From assembly GCF_034661175.1 (NCBI RefSeq), contig NZ_CP141058.1, forward strand, positions 3,286,001 to 3,350,000: a DNA stretch of 64,000 nt, written 5' to 3'. Origin of the DNA: Nocardioides renjunii. GTDB taxonomy: Bacteria; Actinomycetota; Actinomycetes; Propionibacteriales; Nocardioidaceae. Both the position numbers and the translations under genes were made by a program. The notes below the pieces were generated by a model. It had not been told where the DNA came from and did not search any database. It was given only the letters and a program-made list of their open reading frames with translations. This document shows, one piece after another, positions 7,598 to 18,110 of the stretch. The stretch's first letter is position 1; each line of letters opens with the position of its first letter.

Positions 7598-10500
7598 AGC
7601 AGGCTCCGCACCACGCGCAGGCCGACCGACAGGCGCGCCAGCTCGGCGGTCTCCTCGCGACAGATCTCCTCCAGCGTCGCGGCCGAGTGGGTGATCCGCT
7701 CCTGGTCGGCGTCCTCCCACTGCGCGACCCGCACGGGTGCGGGGTCGTCGGCGCTGGTGGACTCGAGGACCTGCGCGGTGAGCTGCTGGTGCACGCCGTA
7801 GAGGTCGTCGCGCACCGCCGCGCGCGCCATCGTCTGCCAGCGGTCGTCGCGTGGGAGCGCGAAGATCCGCTCGACGAGCGCCGGCAGGCCGAGCCGCTCC
7901 CCCAGCGCGAAGTGGACCCGGGCCACCTCGACGGGGTCGAGGTCGAACCGGTCCGCGGTCTCGACGATCCCGAGCAGGGCGTAGGCCGGGGCCAGCACGG
8001 CGACCCGCGAGGCGAGGTCCTCGGGCACGCCGTGGTCGGTCAGCCGCTTCTCGCGGGCACGGTGGTCGTCGAGCTCGCGACCGCTCATGATGCTGGGCAG
8101 CTCGGCCATCACCGCCTGCACGCGACCACGGAAGAACTCCACGGTCGCGATGGAGTCGAGTGGCGGGCGCCGGTTGGTGACCAGCCAGCGCGAGGCGCGC
8201 TCGACGAGCGTCCGCATCTCGATGCGCATCCGGGTCTGCCGCTCGGCCGGCACCACGTTGTCGAGCGCCGCGATCTCCTGGCGGATCGCGAGCGAGCCGA
8301 AGATCTCCCGCGCGACGAAGTTGGCGCGCGTCAGGTCGGCCGGGCTGGCGCCGGTCTCGCCCTGCAGCCGCGGCCAGAACGTCATGCCGGCACCGTTGAC
8401 GAGGTCGTTGACGACCTGCGTCACGATGATCTCCCTGCGCAGCGGGTGCTCCTCGATGGCCGCCTCGAGGTCCGGCTTCATCCGGCTCGGGAAGTAGGCC
8501 AGCAGGTCCTCGCGCAGGTAGGGGTCGTCGGGCAGGTCGGACTGGATGAGCTCGTCGGCCAGCACGATCTTGGTCCAGGCGAGCAGCACGGACAGCTCGG
8601 GCGCGGACAGCGCCTGCTTGCGGTCGAGGCGCCGCTTGACCTGTCGCGTGCTGGGCAGGCCCTCGAGCTCGCGGTTGAGGACGCCGCGCCGCTCGAGGGC
8701 TCGCATCCAGTCCTCGTGGACGTGCAGCAGCGACGGCGCGTGGGCCTGCGCGTTGGCCAGGGCGAGGTTCTGCTCGTAGTTGTCGCGCAGCACCAGGTCG
8801 CCGACCTCGTCGGTCATCTCGGCGAGCAGCGCGTTGCGCGACGGCTCGTCCATCTCGCCGGAGCGGACGATCTTGTCGAGCAGGATCTTGATGTTGACCT
8901 CGTGGTCGGAGGTGTCCACCCCGGCCGAGTTGTCGATGAAGTCGGTGTTGATCCGGCCGCCGTCGCCGTTGACGCCGAACCGGGCGTACTCGACCCGGCC
9001 GAGCTGGGTGAAGCCGAGGTTGCCGCCCTCGCCGACGCAGCGCGCGCGGAGGTCCTCGCCGTTGACGCGGATGGCGTCGTTGGCCTTGTCGCCGGCGTCG
9101 GCGTCGGTCTCCTCCGACGACTTCACGTAGGTGCCGATGCCGCCGTTCCACAGCAGGTCGACGGGCGCGAGCAGGATCGCCTTCATCAGCTCGGCGGGGG
9201 TCAGCGCGGTGACGTCGGCGCTGATGCCCAGCGCCTCGCGAGCCTGCGCCGAGACCGGGATCGACTTGGCCGAGCGGGGCCACACGCCGCCGCCCGCGGA
9301 GATCAGCGAGGTGTCGTAGTCCTTCCAGCTCGACCTCGGCAGGTCGAAGAGCCGGCGCCGCTCGGCGTACGACGTCGCCGCGTCGGGGTCCGGGTCGATG
9401 AAGATGTCGCGGTGGTCGAAGGCGGCGACCAGGCGGGTGTGCTCGGAGCAGAGCAGGCCGTTGCCGAAGACGTCGCCGGACATGTCGCCGATGCCCACGG
9501 CCGTGTGGTCCTCGGCCTGGCAGTCGACGCCCATCTCACGGAAGTGGCGCTGCACCGAGACCCAGGCGCCGCGGGCCGTGATGCCCATCCCCTTGTGGTC
9601 GTAGCCCACCGAGCCGCCGGAGGCGAAGGCGTCGCCGAGCCAGAAGCCGTAGTCCTTCGCCACGCCGTTGGCGATGTCGGAGAACGTCGCGGTGCCCTTG
9701 TCGGCGGCGACGACGAGGTAGGAGTCGTCGCCGTCGTGGCGCACCACCTCGCTCGGCGGCACGGTGCGGCCGTCGACGAGGTTGTCGGTGATGTCGAGCA
9801 GGCCGGAGATGAACGTCTTGTAGCAGGCCACGCCCTCGGCCAGCCACGCGTCGCGGTCGGACGGGTCGGGCAGCTGCTTGCAGAAGAACGCGCCCTTCGC
9901 GCCCACCGGCACGATGACGGTGTTCTTGACCATCTGCGCCTTGACCAGGCCGAGCACCTCGGTGCGGAAGTCGTCGCGGCGGTCGGACCACCGCAGGCCA
10001 CCGCGGGCCACCGCGCCGAAGCGCAGGTGCGAGCCCTCAACCCGGGGGCTGTAGACGAAGATCTCGTAGCGCGGCCGCGGCTCGGGCAGGTCCGGGATCG
10101 CCGACGGCTCGAGCTTGAACGAGATGTAGGGGTGCACCTCGCCGGTCTCGGTGCGCTGGAAGAAGTTGGTGCGCAGCGTCGCGCGGACCAGCGTGCGGTA
10201 GGAGCGCAGGATGCGGTCGTGGTCGAGGCTGACCACGTCGTCGAGGGCCGTGGCGAGGCGCTCCTCGAGGGCCTCCACCTTGGCGACGCGGGCCTCCGCG
10301 TCGGCCTCGAGCGCGCGGTCACCGCGGCCGGGGTCGAAGCGGGACTCGAACAGCTCGACCAGCAGCCGGGTGATGTCGACGTTGCTGCGCAGCGCCTCCT
10401 GGATGTAGTCCAGTGCGAAGGGCGAGCCGCCCTGCTTGAGGTACTTGGCGTAGGCCCGCAGCACCGTCGCCTGGCGCCAGGTGAGGCCGGCCGCGAGGAC

Positions 10501-12444
10501 CAGCTGGTTGAAGCCGTCGATCTCGTTGTAGCCGTCCCAGACCGCGCGGAGCGCCTCGGCGAACAGGGCCCGCTCGTGGGGCGGCAGGACACGACCGTGG
10601 CGCAGGCCGAACTCGTAGATGTAGGACGGTCGCGACAGCCCGCTCAGCTGGTAGGGCCGCTCGTCGACGACCTCGACGCCCATCGAGGTGAGCATCGGCA
10701 GCATGGTGCTCAGCGACAGCGGCTCGCCGACCCGGAACACCTTGAGCCGCGACTCGCCGCGGCGGTAGCTGCCGGTCTGCTCGTCCTGGTCGAAGAGCGC
10801 GAGGTCGATGCCCTGCTCGCCCCGGATCGCCTCGATCCGGCCGAGGTCGGCGGACCCGCGCTGGGGGCTGTAGTCCTCCTTGTAGGCCTCGGGGAAGGCG
10901 TCGGCCCAGGCCCGGGCCAGCTGCGAGCCGCGGTCCTCGCCGTGCTCGCTGACGACCGCCGCCACGAAGTCGTCGCGCCACGACCTCGACGCCTCCGTCA
11001 GCCGACGCTCGAGGTCGGCGACGTCGATCTCGGGAATGCTCTCGCCGTGGGGCGGGTGGACCACGAAGTGCACGCGCGCGGTGGTGGACTCGTTGACGCG
11101 GGCGGTGAACTCGACGTGCTCCCCGCCGAGGTCCTCGCGCAGGATCGCCGAGAACCGCTCGCGCACCGCGGTGCTGTAGCGGTCGCGCGGCAGGTAGACC
11201 AGCACCGAGACGTAGCGGCCGTAGGTGTCGCGGCGCACGAACGTGCGCAGCTGGCGGCGCTGGCGGGCGAACATCACGTCCTGCGCGACCGGCGCCAGCT
11301 CGGCCGGCGAGGTGTGGAACAGCTCGTCGCGGGGGTAGTTCTCCAGCGTGTCCATCAACGCCTTGCCGGCGTGGCTGCGCGGGTCGAAGCCGGCGTGCCG
11401 CATGACCTCGGCGACCTTCTCCCTCAGCACCGGGATGCGGGTGACCGACTCGGTGTAGGCCGCGCTGGAGAACAGGCCGAGGAAGCGTCGCTCGCCGACG
11501 ACCTCGCCGTCGGGCCCGAACGTCTTGACGCCGACGTAGTCGAGGTAGGCGGGGCGGTGCACGGTGGCGCGCGAGTTGGCCTTCGCCAGCACGAGCAGGG
11601 TCCGCTCGCGGGCCTTGGCCTTCACGAGCGGCGGCAGCTTGGCGAACGAGCTCGACAGGTGCTGGTCGTGGCGCAGGATGCCGAGGCCGGAGCCGGGGAC
11701 GGCGCGCAGGCCGCACTCGTCGGGCTCGCCCTCCTCGGCCTCGAGCTGGTACTCGCGGTAGCCGAGGAACGTGAAGTGGTCGTCGGCGAGCCAGGTGAGG
11801 AAGTCACGGCCCTGGCGGATCTCGGCGGGCGGCAGCGGCGGCGGGGTGGCGTCGAGGTCGGTCACCACGGAGAGGGCCTGGGCGTGCATCTTCTCCCAGT
11901 CCTCCACCGACTCCCGGACGTCGCGGAGGACCCGCTGGAGGCCCTCGGTGATGTCGGCCGCCTCGTCCTCGTCGGTGCGGTCGATCTCGACGTGCATCCA
12001 CGACTCGGCGCCGTCCGGGGAGTCGCGGTCCGGCTCCTGGGTGTGCACGTGCTGCAGCGCGCCGGTGATGTCGCGCTCGACGTGGAACTGCGGGTGGATC
12101 ACGGCGTGCACGTTGTGACCGAGCCGGTTGAGCTCCATGGTCACCGAGTCGACGAGGAACGGCATGTCGTCGGTGACCACCTCGACCACCGAGCGGCCCG
12201 ACGCCGACCAGCCGCCGTCGGCGACGGTGGGCGTCACCACGCGCACGGTCGCGGTGCCCTGGGGACGCGAGGCGGCCAGCTCGCGGTGCGAGGCCAGGGC
12301 GCCGTAGAGGTCCTCCGGGGTGCGCTCCGCGACCTCCTCGGGCGCCACGTGGCGGTAGTAGGCGCGGAGCAGCTCCTCCCACTCGGGACGGTCCTGGGCC
12401 GCTGCGTCGAGCTGCTGGTCCTTGGTCTCCTCGGGCGTCGCCAC
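7591..12444 (-). CDS. gdh: NAD-specific glutamate dehydrogenase, 180-kDa class
   Basis: A 1617-residue protein of the large NAD-glutamate dehydrogenase family (GDH_1617/180-kDa class). The first 700 residues hold ACT-like regulatory segments. The catalytic core lies at about 700-1240 with GAKGAFFCKQLPD, HKGMGITARGAWVS, VGIGDMSGDVFGNGLL, NGGIGTYVK and EGGNLGFTQLGRVEY. The C-terminal 370 residues are helical. It oxidatively deaminates glutamate to 2-oxoglutarate. The GTG start sits 6 bases after a TATGGT box, suggesting a leaderless mRNA. PruA, which makes glutamate from proline, is encoded 1.5 kb away on the same strand. Confidence 0.95.
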   Translation of the reverse strand: MATPEETKDQQLDAAAQDRPEWEELLRAYYRHVAPEEVAERTPEDLYGALASHRELAASRPQGTATVRVVTPTVADGGWSASGRSVVEVVTDDMPFLVDSVTMELNRLGHNVHAVIHPQFHVERDITGALQHVHTQEPDRDSPDGAESWMHVEIDRTDEDEAADITEGLQRVLRDVRESVEDWEKMHAQALSVVTDLDATPPPLPPAEIRQGRDFLTWLADDHFTFLGYREYQLEAEEGEPDECGLRAVPGSGLGILRHDQHLSSSFAKLPPLVKAKARERTLLVLAKANSRATVHRPAYLDYVGVKTFGPDGEVVGERRFLGLFSSAAYTESVTRIPVLREKVAEVMRHAGFDPRSHAGKALMDTLENYPRDELFHTSPAELAPVAQDVMFARQRRQLRTFVRRDTYGRYVSVLVYLPRDRYSTAVRERFSAILREDLGGEHVEFTARVNESTTARVHFVVHPPHGESIPEIDVADLERRLTEASRSWRDDFVAAVVSEHGEDRGSQLARAWADAFPEAYKEDYSPQRGSADLGRIEAIRGEQGIDLALFDQDEQTGSYRRGESRLKVFRVGEPLSLSTMLPMLTSMGVEVVDERPYQLSGLSRPSYIYEFGLRHGRVLPPHERALFAEALRAVWDGYNEIDGFNQLVLAAGLTWRQATVLRAYAKYLKQGGSPFALDYIQEALRSNVDITRLLVELFESRFDPGRGDRALEADAEARVAKVEALEERLATALDDVVSLDHDRILRSYRTLVRATLRTNFFQRTETGEVHPYISFKLEPSAIPDLPEPRPRYEIFVYSPRVEGSHLRFGAVARGGLRWSDRRDDFRTEVLGLVKAQMVKNTVIVPVGAKGAFFCKQLPDPSDRDAWLAEGVACYKTFISGLLDITDNLVDGRTVPPSEVVRHDGDDSYLVVAADKGTATFSDIANGVAKDYGFWLGDAFASGGSVGYDHKGMGITARGAWVSVQRHFREMGVDCQAEDHTAVGIGDMSGDVFGNGLLCSEHTRLVAAFDHRDIFIDPDPDAATSYAERRRLFDLPRSSWKDYDTSLISAGGGVWPRSAKSIPVSAQAREALGISADVTALTPAELMKAILLAPVDLLWNGGIGTYVKSSEETDADAGDKANDAIRVNGEDLRARCVGEGGNLGFTQLGRVEYARFGVNGDGGRINTDFIDNSAGVDTSDHEVNIKILLDKIVRSGEMDEPSRNALLAEMTDEVGDLVLRDNYEQNLALANAQAHAPSLLHVHEDWMRALERRGVLNRELEGLPSTRQVKRRLDRKQALSAPELSVLLAWTKIVLADELIQSDLPDDPYLREDLLAYFPSRMKPDLEAAIEEHPLRREIIVTQVVNDLVNGAGMTFWPRLQGETGASPADLTRANFVAREIFGSLAIRQEIAALDNVVPAERQTRMRIEMRTLVERASRWLVTNRRPPLDSIATVEFFRGRVQAVMAELPSIMSGRELDDHRAREKRLTDHGVPEDLASRVAVLAPAYALLGIVETADRFDLDPVEVARVHFALGERLGLPALVERIFALPRDDRWQTMARAAVRDDLYGVHQQLTAQVLESTSADDPAPVRVAQWEDADQERITHSAATLEEICREETAELARLSVGLRVVRSLLS

Positions 12445-12450
12445 GCCCCG

Positions 12451-12480
12451 ACCATAGAACCCGCCGTGTGACCCTCACAA
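12451..12480 (-). promoter_or_regulatory. Promoter and palindrome before gdh
   Basis: On the minus strand TTGTGA (12480-12475) and TATGGT (12456-12451) are 18 bases apart and the GTG start of gdh follows 6 bases later. A 13-bp palindrome, TGTGA-CCC-TCACA (12467-12479), covers the -35. Its arms equal CRP/GlxR half-sites, but the spacer is 3 rather than 6 bases. A repressor or activator site is plausible; the regulator is unknown. Confidence 0.5.
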
Positions 12481-12507
12481 CACGGGGGTGGGGGCGTCGA
12501 TGGGGCC

Positions 12508-12990
12508 ATGATGGGCGCCATGAAGAAGCTCACCAAGAAGCTGACGTACGACGCTCCCGCCGACGCCGTGGGCGCCATGCTGCGCGACCCCGCCTTCCGT
12601 GAGGCGGTGCTCCGGAGGCAGCACGTCGTGCGTGGCTCGGCCCGCGTCGACGGCGACGTCGTCACCATCGAGCAGGTGCACTCGACCGACGGGGTCCCGT
12701 CCTTCGCCCGCTCGTTCGTCGGCGACGAGATCGCCATCGTGCAGACCGAGACCTGGACCTCACCCGCCGCCGCGGGGATCGACCTGGCGATCCCCGGCAA
12801 GCCGGGCGAGGCGTCGGGTTCTCTGACCCTCACCGGGGCCGGCGCGACGACCACGGAGACGGTCGTCCTCGACGTGTCGGTGCGCGTCCCCTTCGTCGGT
12901 GGCAAGGTGGAGGGGATGATCGCCGACCTGCTCGGGGCTGCCTTCGACCGCGAGCACGAGGTGGGCGTGGAGTGGCTCGCGCGGACCTGA
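12508..12990 (+). CDS. DUF2505 domain protein
   Basis: A 160-residue protein matching the actinobacterial DUF2505 family, a START/SRPBCC-like fold probably binding a hydrophobic ligand. Visible features are the opening KKLTKKLTYDAPADAV, the central FARSFVGDEIAIVQTETW and the closing GKVEGMIADLL and DREHEVGVEWL. No signal peptide or membrane helix is seen. Three start codons lie close together (12508, 12511, 12520); the last, just before KKLTKK, is also reasonable. It is divergent from gdh with a 63-base gap and its end overlaps the next gene by 19 bases. Confidence 0.85.
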   Translation: MMGAMKKLTKKLTYDAPADAVGAMLRDPAFREAVLRRQHVVRGSARVDGDVVTIEQVHSTDGVPSFARSFVGDEIAIVQTETWTSPAAAGIDLAIPGKPGEASGSLTLTGAGATTTETVVLDVSVRVPFVGGKVEGMIADLLGAAFDREHEVGVEWLART

Positions 12991-13628
12991 CCCCGCTCGA
13001 CGAGGCGTACGCCGCCCTCCGTGCCGTCGTGGCCGGACTCGGCGAGGACGACGCATGGGCGCCGACAGGCTGCGCGGGCTGGGCGGTGCGCGACCTGGTG
13101 TGGCACCTGCACGCCGACGCGGTCCGCGGCCTGGTGGCCGCCCACACGCCGGCGCCCGGCCCGGCCGACCGCGACGCCGTGTCCTACTGGCGCGCGTGGG
13201 GCAGCGACCCGGACGCCGACGAGCGCAACCGGCGGCTCACCCGCGTCGAGGCGGGACTGCACCCGTTCGCGGCGCTGCGCGAGCGGTACCTCGAGGCGTC
13301 GGCGGCGGCCGCCCGGGCGGTCGGCGCGCTGCCGCCCGAGCAGGTCGTGGCGACCCAGGGCCACACGCTCCGGGCCGCCGACCTCGCGAGCACGCTGGCC
13401 GTGGAGGCGACGCTGCACCACCTGGACCTCATCGCCCACCTCGACGGTGCGGCCGCTCCCCCGGCTCCTGGCACGGCGGAGGCGCGACGCGTGGTCGAGG
13501 CGTTGCTCGGTGAGGAGCTGCCCGGCTGGACCGACGAGCGGGTCGCGCTGGTGGGCACCGGACGGGCCGCCCCGACCGCGGAGGAGCGTGCCCGACTGTC
13601 CGACGTACGGCTCCCGGTCTTCAGCTGA
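12972..13628 (+). CDS. Maleylpyruvate isomerase-type (MDMPI/DinB) protein
   Basis: A 218-residue helical-bundle protein of the mycothiol-dependent maleylpyruvate isomerase N-terminal family. It keeps the CAGWAVRDLVWHLHADA segment near residues 33-50 and the histidine-rich EATLHHLDLIAHL near 143-155 that supplies metal ligands. Members bind a divalent metal and transfer mycothiol or act as isomerases; the true substrate is unknown. It uses a GTG start inside the preceding DUF2505 gene, so the two are translationally coupled. The presence of mshB in the window supports mycothiol in this organism. Confidence 0.78.
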   Translation: MARADLTPLDEAYAALRAVVAGLGEDDAWAPTGCAGWAVRDLVWHLHADAVRGLVAAHTPAPGPADRDAVSYWRAWGSDPDADERNRRLTRVEAGLHPFAALRERYLEASAAAARAVGALPPEQVVATQGHTLRAADLASTLAVEATLHHLDLIAHLDGAAAPPAPGTAEARRVVEALLGEELPGWTDERVALVGTGRAAPTAEERARLSDVRLPVFS

Positions 13629-13647
13629 CGGCCGGCGGCGCCCGGGC

Positions 13648-13854
13648 TCAGTCGTGCCGGGCGGTGGGTGAGGAGGAGTCGGCGGGCCGGGGGTCCTCCT
13701 CCGGCAGCGCCGCGTCGGCGCGGCGCCGCAGCCACACCACCACGCCGAGCAGCACGAACGGCCCGAACGCGAGCAGGATCGTCAGCGCCTGCTCGTAGGG
13801 GTGCAGCGCCCCCATGTGCCACAGGGCACGGAGCGGGAGGACGGGGACGGGCAC
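13648..13854 (-). CDS. Small single-pass membrane protein
   Basis: A 68-residue protein with one strong hydrophobic helix (ALTILLAFGPFVLLGVVVW, about residues 22-40), followed by RRR and a charged tail rich in Asp, Pro and Ser. The RRR suggests an N-out, C-in orientation. The GTG at 13854 is chosen because GGAGG lies 8 bases before it; a GTG at 13875 or an ATG at 13815 are alternatives. It follows pruA on the same strand by 36 bases. Its function is not recognised. Confidence 0.6.
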   Translation of the reverse strand: MPVPVLPLRALWHMGALHPYEQALTILLAFGPFVLLGVVVWLRRRADAALPEEDPRPADSSSPTARHD

Positions 13855-13890
13855 GCCCCCATCCTCCCCCACCACGGAGCCCGGCCGGAA

Positions 13891-15519
<1,629 letters not shown>

Positions 15520-15563
15520 GCGGGTGATCGTGTCAGACACCCCGCGCGGGCTCCAAGAACGCG

Positions 15564-16094
15564 TCAGGGCAGCTGCATGACGGTCTCGGTCTCCCCCGAC
15601 GTGAACCACGCGAGCTCGTGGCGGAGGCACTTCTGCGCCACCTCGGCGGCGTCCTCCCGCTCGAGCCGGTAGGCAGCAGACGCCCGCCGGACGTCCTCGG
15701 CGGCGTCCTCGGTGTCGACCATCCACGCGGCGACGTCGTGCGGGAACCCGAAGGTCGCCGTGACGAGGCCGGGGTGCTCCCGGTCGAGGGCCGGCCAGCC
15801 GGCGGGGTCGGGGAAGCCCGGCGTGACGGCGTCGGTGTCGACCGCGATCACCAGTCGCCGCATCGGCTCCCCCTCGTCGACGAAGCTGCCCAGGCTCGCC
15901 TGGGCGGCGTCGGTCATCGCGTAGTGCTCGAGCTCCTCCTCGTCGAGCCCCGGCAGGGCCGCCCGGAGCGCGTCGGTGACAGCGAACCCCGGCCACGCCA
16001 GCTCCTGGGGCTCGTCGTCACCCGTCGCCGCGAGCACACCGTGCCACTCCAGGACCGCGTCCCACGCACCCACCACGAACACCCGTGTCGTCAC
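15564..16094 (-). CDS. DUF6912-like hypothetical protein
   Basis: A 176-residue acidic protein beginning TTRVFVVGAW, with FAVTDALRAALPGLDEEELE at about 37-57 and MRRLVIAVDTDAV near 78-90. The pattern is like the actinobacterial family annotated DUF6912, whose function is unknown. The GTG at 16094 is chosen because AAGGAA lies just before it and its first base pairs overlap the stop of the acyltransferase gene (GTGA), so the two genes are probably co-translated. Confidence 0.65.
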   Translation of the reverse strand: MTTRVFVVGAWDAVLEWHGVLAATGDDEPQELAWPGFAVTDALRAALPGLDEEELEHYAMTDAAQASLGSFVDEGEPMRRLVIAVDTDAVTPGFPDPAGWPALDREHPGLVTATFGFPHDVAAWMVDTEDAAEDVRRASAAYRLEREDAAEVAQKCLRHELAWFTSGETETVMQLP

Positions 16095-17557
16095 GTCGGT
16101 TCCTTCCCCTCGGTCGTCCTCGTCGATGTCGCTCCGCGTCCCCTCGGTGCCCGGGGGCGGGAGTCGGCCGCGGAGTCCTTGAGCTCCTCGAGCGCCTCCA
16201 GCACGCACTGGCCGAGGACGTCGGCGTCGGGTACGGCGTCGCGGTCGGCGGTGATGCCGTAGAAGACGCCGCCGTCGTAGGACGTCACGCCGATCGCCAG
16301 CGGGTGGTCGGGCAGCAGCGGGTGCACGGGGTAGGTCTCGAGCATCCGGGCGCCGTCGGCGTAGAGCGGGAACTGCGGGCCGGGGACGTTGGTGATCGAC
16401 ATGTGGAACCCGCGCCGGAGCTCGGCCGCGGCCAGGCGGGAGCCGAGCGCGTGGAAGGTCGTCGGCGCGAAGCCGGCGATGCCCGACAGCCGCCGCGCGG
16501 ACACGTTGCGTCCGTTGTCGCGGTGGGCCTTGAGGTCATAGCTGACCTGGTGCAGCCGGACCACCGGGCTGGCCTCGCTGATCGGCAGGTTGACCAGGTG
16601 CCCGGTGACCTGGCTGCCGAGCGAGGTGGCCTCCAGCTCGTCGTCGATGACCGACATCGGCACGAACGCCTTGATCGCCCGGAGGCCCGACATCGACTCC
16701 GCGCGGGTCATCAGCCAGCCGCGCAGGCCACCGGCGAGGGTGGCGAGGATGACGTCGTTCACCGTGCCGCCGTGCGCCTCGCGGACGGCACGGTAGTCGG
16801 AGAGCTCGGTGCGCACGGTGACGAAGCGGCGCTGCTGCGACAGCTTGCGGTGCACCGGAGTGGAGTGGACCGGGCCGCGCCCGGCCAGGGCGCTCGCCAC
16901 CTCGGTGACGCGAGCGCCGGTGGCACTGGCCTGCCGGCCGAGCGACTCGGCGTTGGCGCGGGTGGTCGACCACAGCGTGCGTGGGCTCTCCAGCGTGTCG
17001 GTCACGGCGGTGACCGCGGTCGCGACCGGTCCCGCGGCGCGCCGGGGCTGCCAGGCGTCGTCGTGGCCCAGCGCGGAGCGGTCCGGTGAGGTGTCGAGCA
17101 GCACCTGGCCGATGTCGACGGTCTCGCGGCCGTCGACGAGGATCTGGTGACTCTTGGCCAGCAGCGCGAAGCGGCCCCCGGCCAGGCCCTCGACGAAGTA
17201 GCACTCCCACAGCGGCCGGCTGCGGTCGAGGGGACGCGAGGCGATGCGGGCGACGAGCTCGCGGAGCTGGTCCATCGTGCCGGGCCGCGGCAGCGCCGAG
17301 CGGCGTACGTGGTAGCCGAGGTCGAAGTTCTCGTCGTCCACCCACGCGGGGTTCGCCAGCCGGCCGGGCACCGTCTGGAGGCGCTGGCGGTAGCGGGGCA
17401 CGAAGGCGATGCGGTCCGCGATGAGCTCGACGAGGCGGTCGTGGTCGAACCCGGACTCCCCCGGGTCGAAGACCTCGACGGTCGCGTTGTGCATGGGCGT
17501 CGTGGGGGACTCGGCGGCCAGGATGGCCAGGTCCCGCGGCCGGAGCCGCTCACTCAT
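16091..17557 (-). CDS. WS/DGAT family O-acyltransferase
   Basis: A 488-residue wax ester synthase/diacylglycerol acyltransferase-type protein. The N-terminal domain carries SHQILVDG at residues 136-143, in place of the usual HHxxxDG; the second, catalytic His (137) and Asp-Gly are kept. The C-terminal domain has VNDVILATLAGGLRGWL and FHMSITNVPGPQFPLY, typical of the family. These enzymes esterify fatty acyl-CoA to diacylglycerol or long-chain alcohols at the membrane or lipid droplet. The ATG at 17557 begins the conserved RLRPRDLAILAAES segment. The gene is divergent from a lipoprotein gene. Confidence 0.88.
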   Translation of the reverse strand: MSERLRPRDLAILAAESPTTPMHNATVEVFDPGESGFDHDRLVELIADRIAFVPRYRQRLQTVPGRLANPAWVDDENFDLGYHVRRSALPRPGTMDQLRELVARIASRPLDRSRPLWECYFVEGLAGGRFALLAKSHQILVDGRETVDIGQVLLDTSPDRSALGHDDAWQPRRAAGPVATAVTAVTDTLESPRTLWSTTRANAESLGRQASATGARVTEVASALAGRGPVHSTPVHRKLSQQRRFVTVRTELSDYRAVREAHGGTVNDVILATLAGGLRGWLMTRAESMSGLRAIKAFVPMSVIDDELEATSLGSQVTGHLVNLPISEASPVVRLHQVSYDLKAHRDNGRNVSARRLSGIAGFAPTTFHALGSRLAAAELRRGFHMSITNVPGPQFPLYADGARMLETYPVHPLLPDHPLAIGVTSYDGGVFYGITADRDAVPDADVLGQCVLEALEELKDSAADSRPRAPRGRGATSTRTTEGKEPT

Positions 17558-17720
17558 CTCGTTGCCCCTTCGGTCGACCGTCGTGCCGCACCGGCCGCGG
17601 TCCGGGCCGGTGCTCGTCGCGCTTGTCCCGCATGGGATTCTGACAGAGGTGGTGTCGCGGTGCCCGACCATCCTCGCCGTGGCCACCCTCGTCCGAGGAA
17701 CGCACCCCAAGGAGATCCCT

Positions 17721-18110
17721 GTGTCCGGTCGCGGTCGTGCGCGCCAAGCCCTCGCCCCCGTCGTCCTCCTCCTCGCCGCTGGCCTCGCCGCGTGCGGCGG
17801 CGACGCCGAGCCGCCGGCCACCAGCCAGTCGCCGCGCACCGAGGGCGACTCCGTGGTCGTCGAGGTGACCCGCGAGGGCGACACGTTCACGCCCAACGGC
17901 GAGCGGGTCGACCTCGGCACCGGACAGACCCTCGTCCTGGAGGTCACCGCCGACGAGGCCGGCGAGCTGCACGTGCACAGCACCCCCGAGCAGGACATCG
18001 CCTACGAGGAGGGCACCTCGGAGCACGAGATCACCGTCGACCGGCCCGGCGTGGTCGAGGTGGAGAGCCACGACCCCGACTCCATCGTCCTCCAGCTCGA
18101 AGTCCGGTGA
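17721..18110 (+). CDS. Cupredoxin-like lipoprotein
   Basis: A 129-residue exported lipoprotein: the signal peptide ends in the lipobox LAAGLAACG (Cys near residue 25) and is followed by a Pro/Ser linker and an all-beta domain (VVVEVTREGDTFTPNG, LVLEVTADEAGELHVHS) resembling cupredoxin folds. Two His residues in HVH could be metal ligands, but a full copper site is not evident. GTG at 17721 follows AAGGAG by 5 bases. Its stop overlaps the start of the next gene, a polytopic membrane protein, so the pair is coupled and probably works together at the cell surface. Confidence 0.75.
   Translation: MSGRGRARQALAPVVLLLAAGLAACGGDAEPPATSQSPRTEGDSVVVEVTREGDTFTPNGERVDLGTGQTLVLEVTADEAGELHVHSTPEQDIAYEEGTSEHEITVDRPGVVEVESHDPDSIVLQLEVR

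Noticed and set aside
6733-12471. 1912-codon open frame opposite the glutamate dehydrogenase gene
   Set aside because: It is an antisense shadow caused by high GC. Its translation is low-complexity Val/Gly/Asp/Arg and the opposite strand encodes a clear conserved enzyme.
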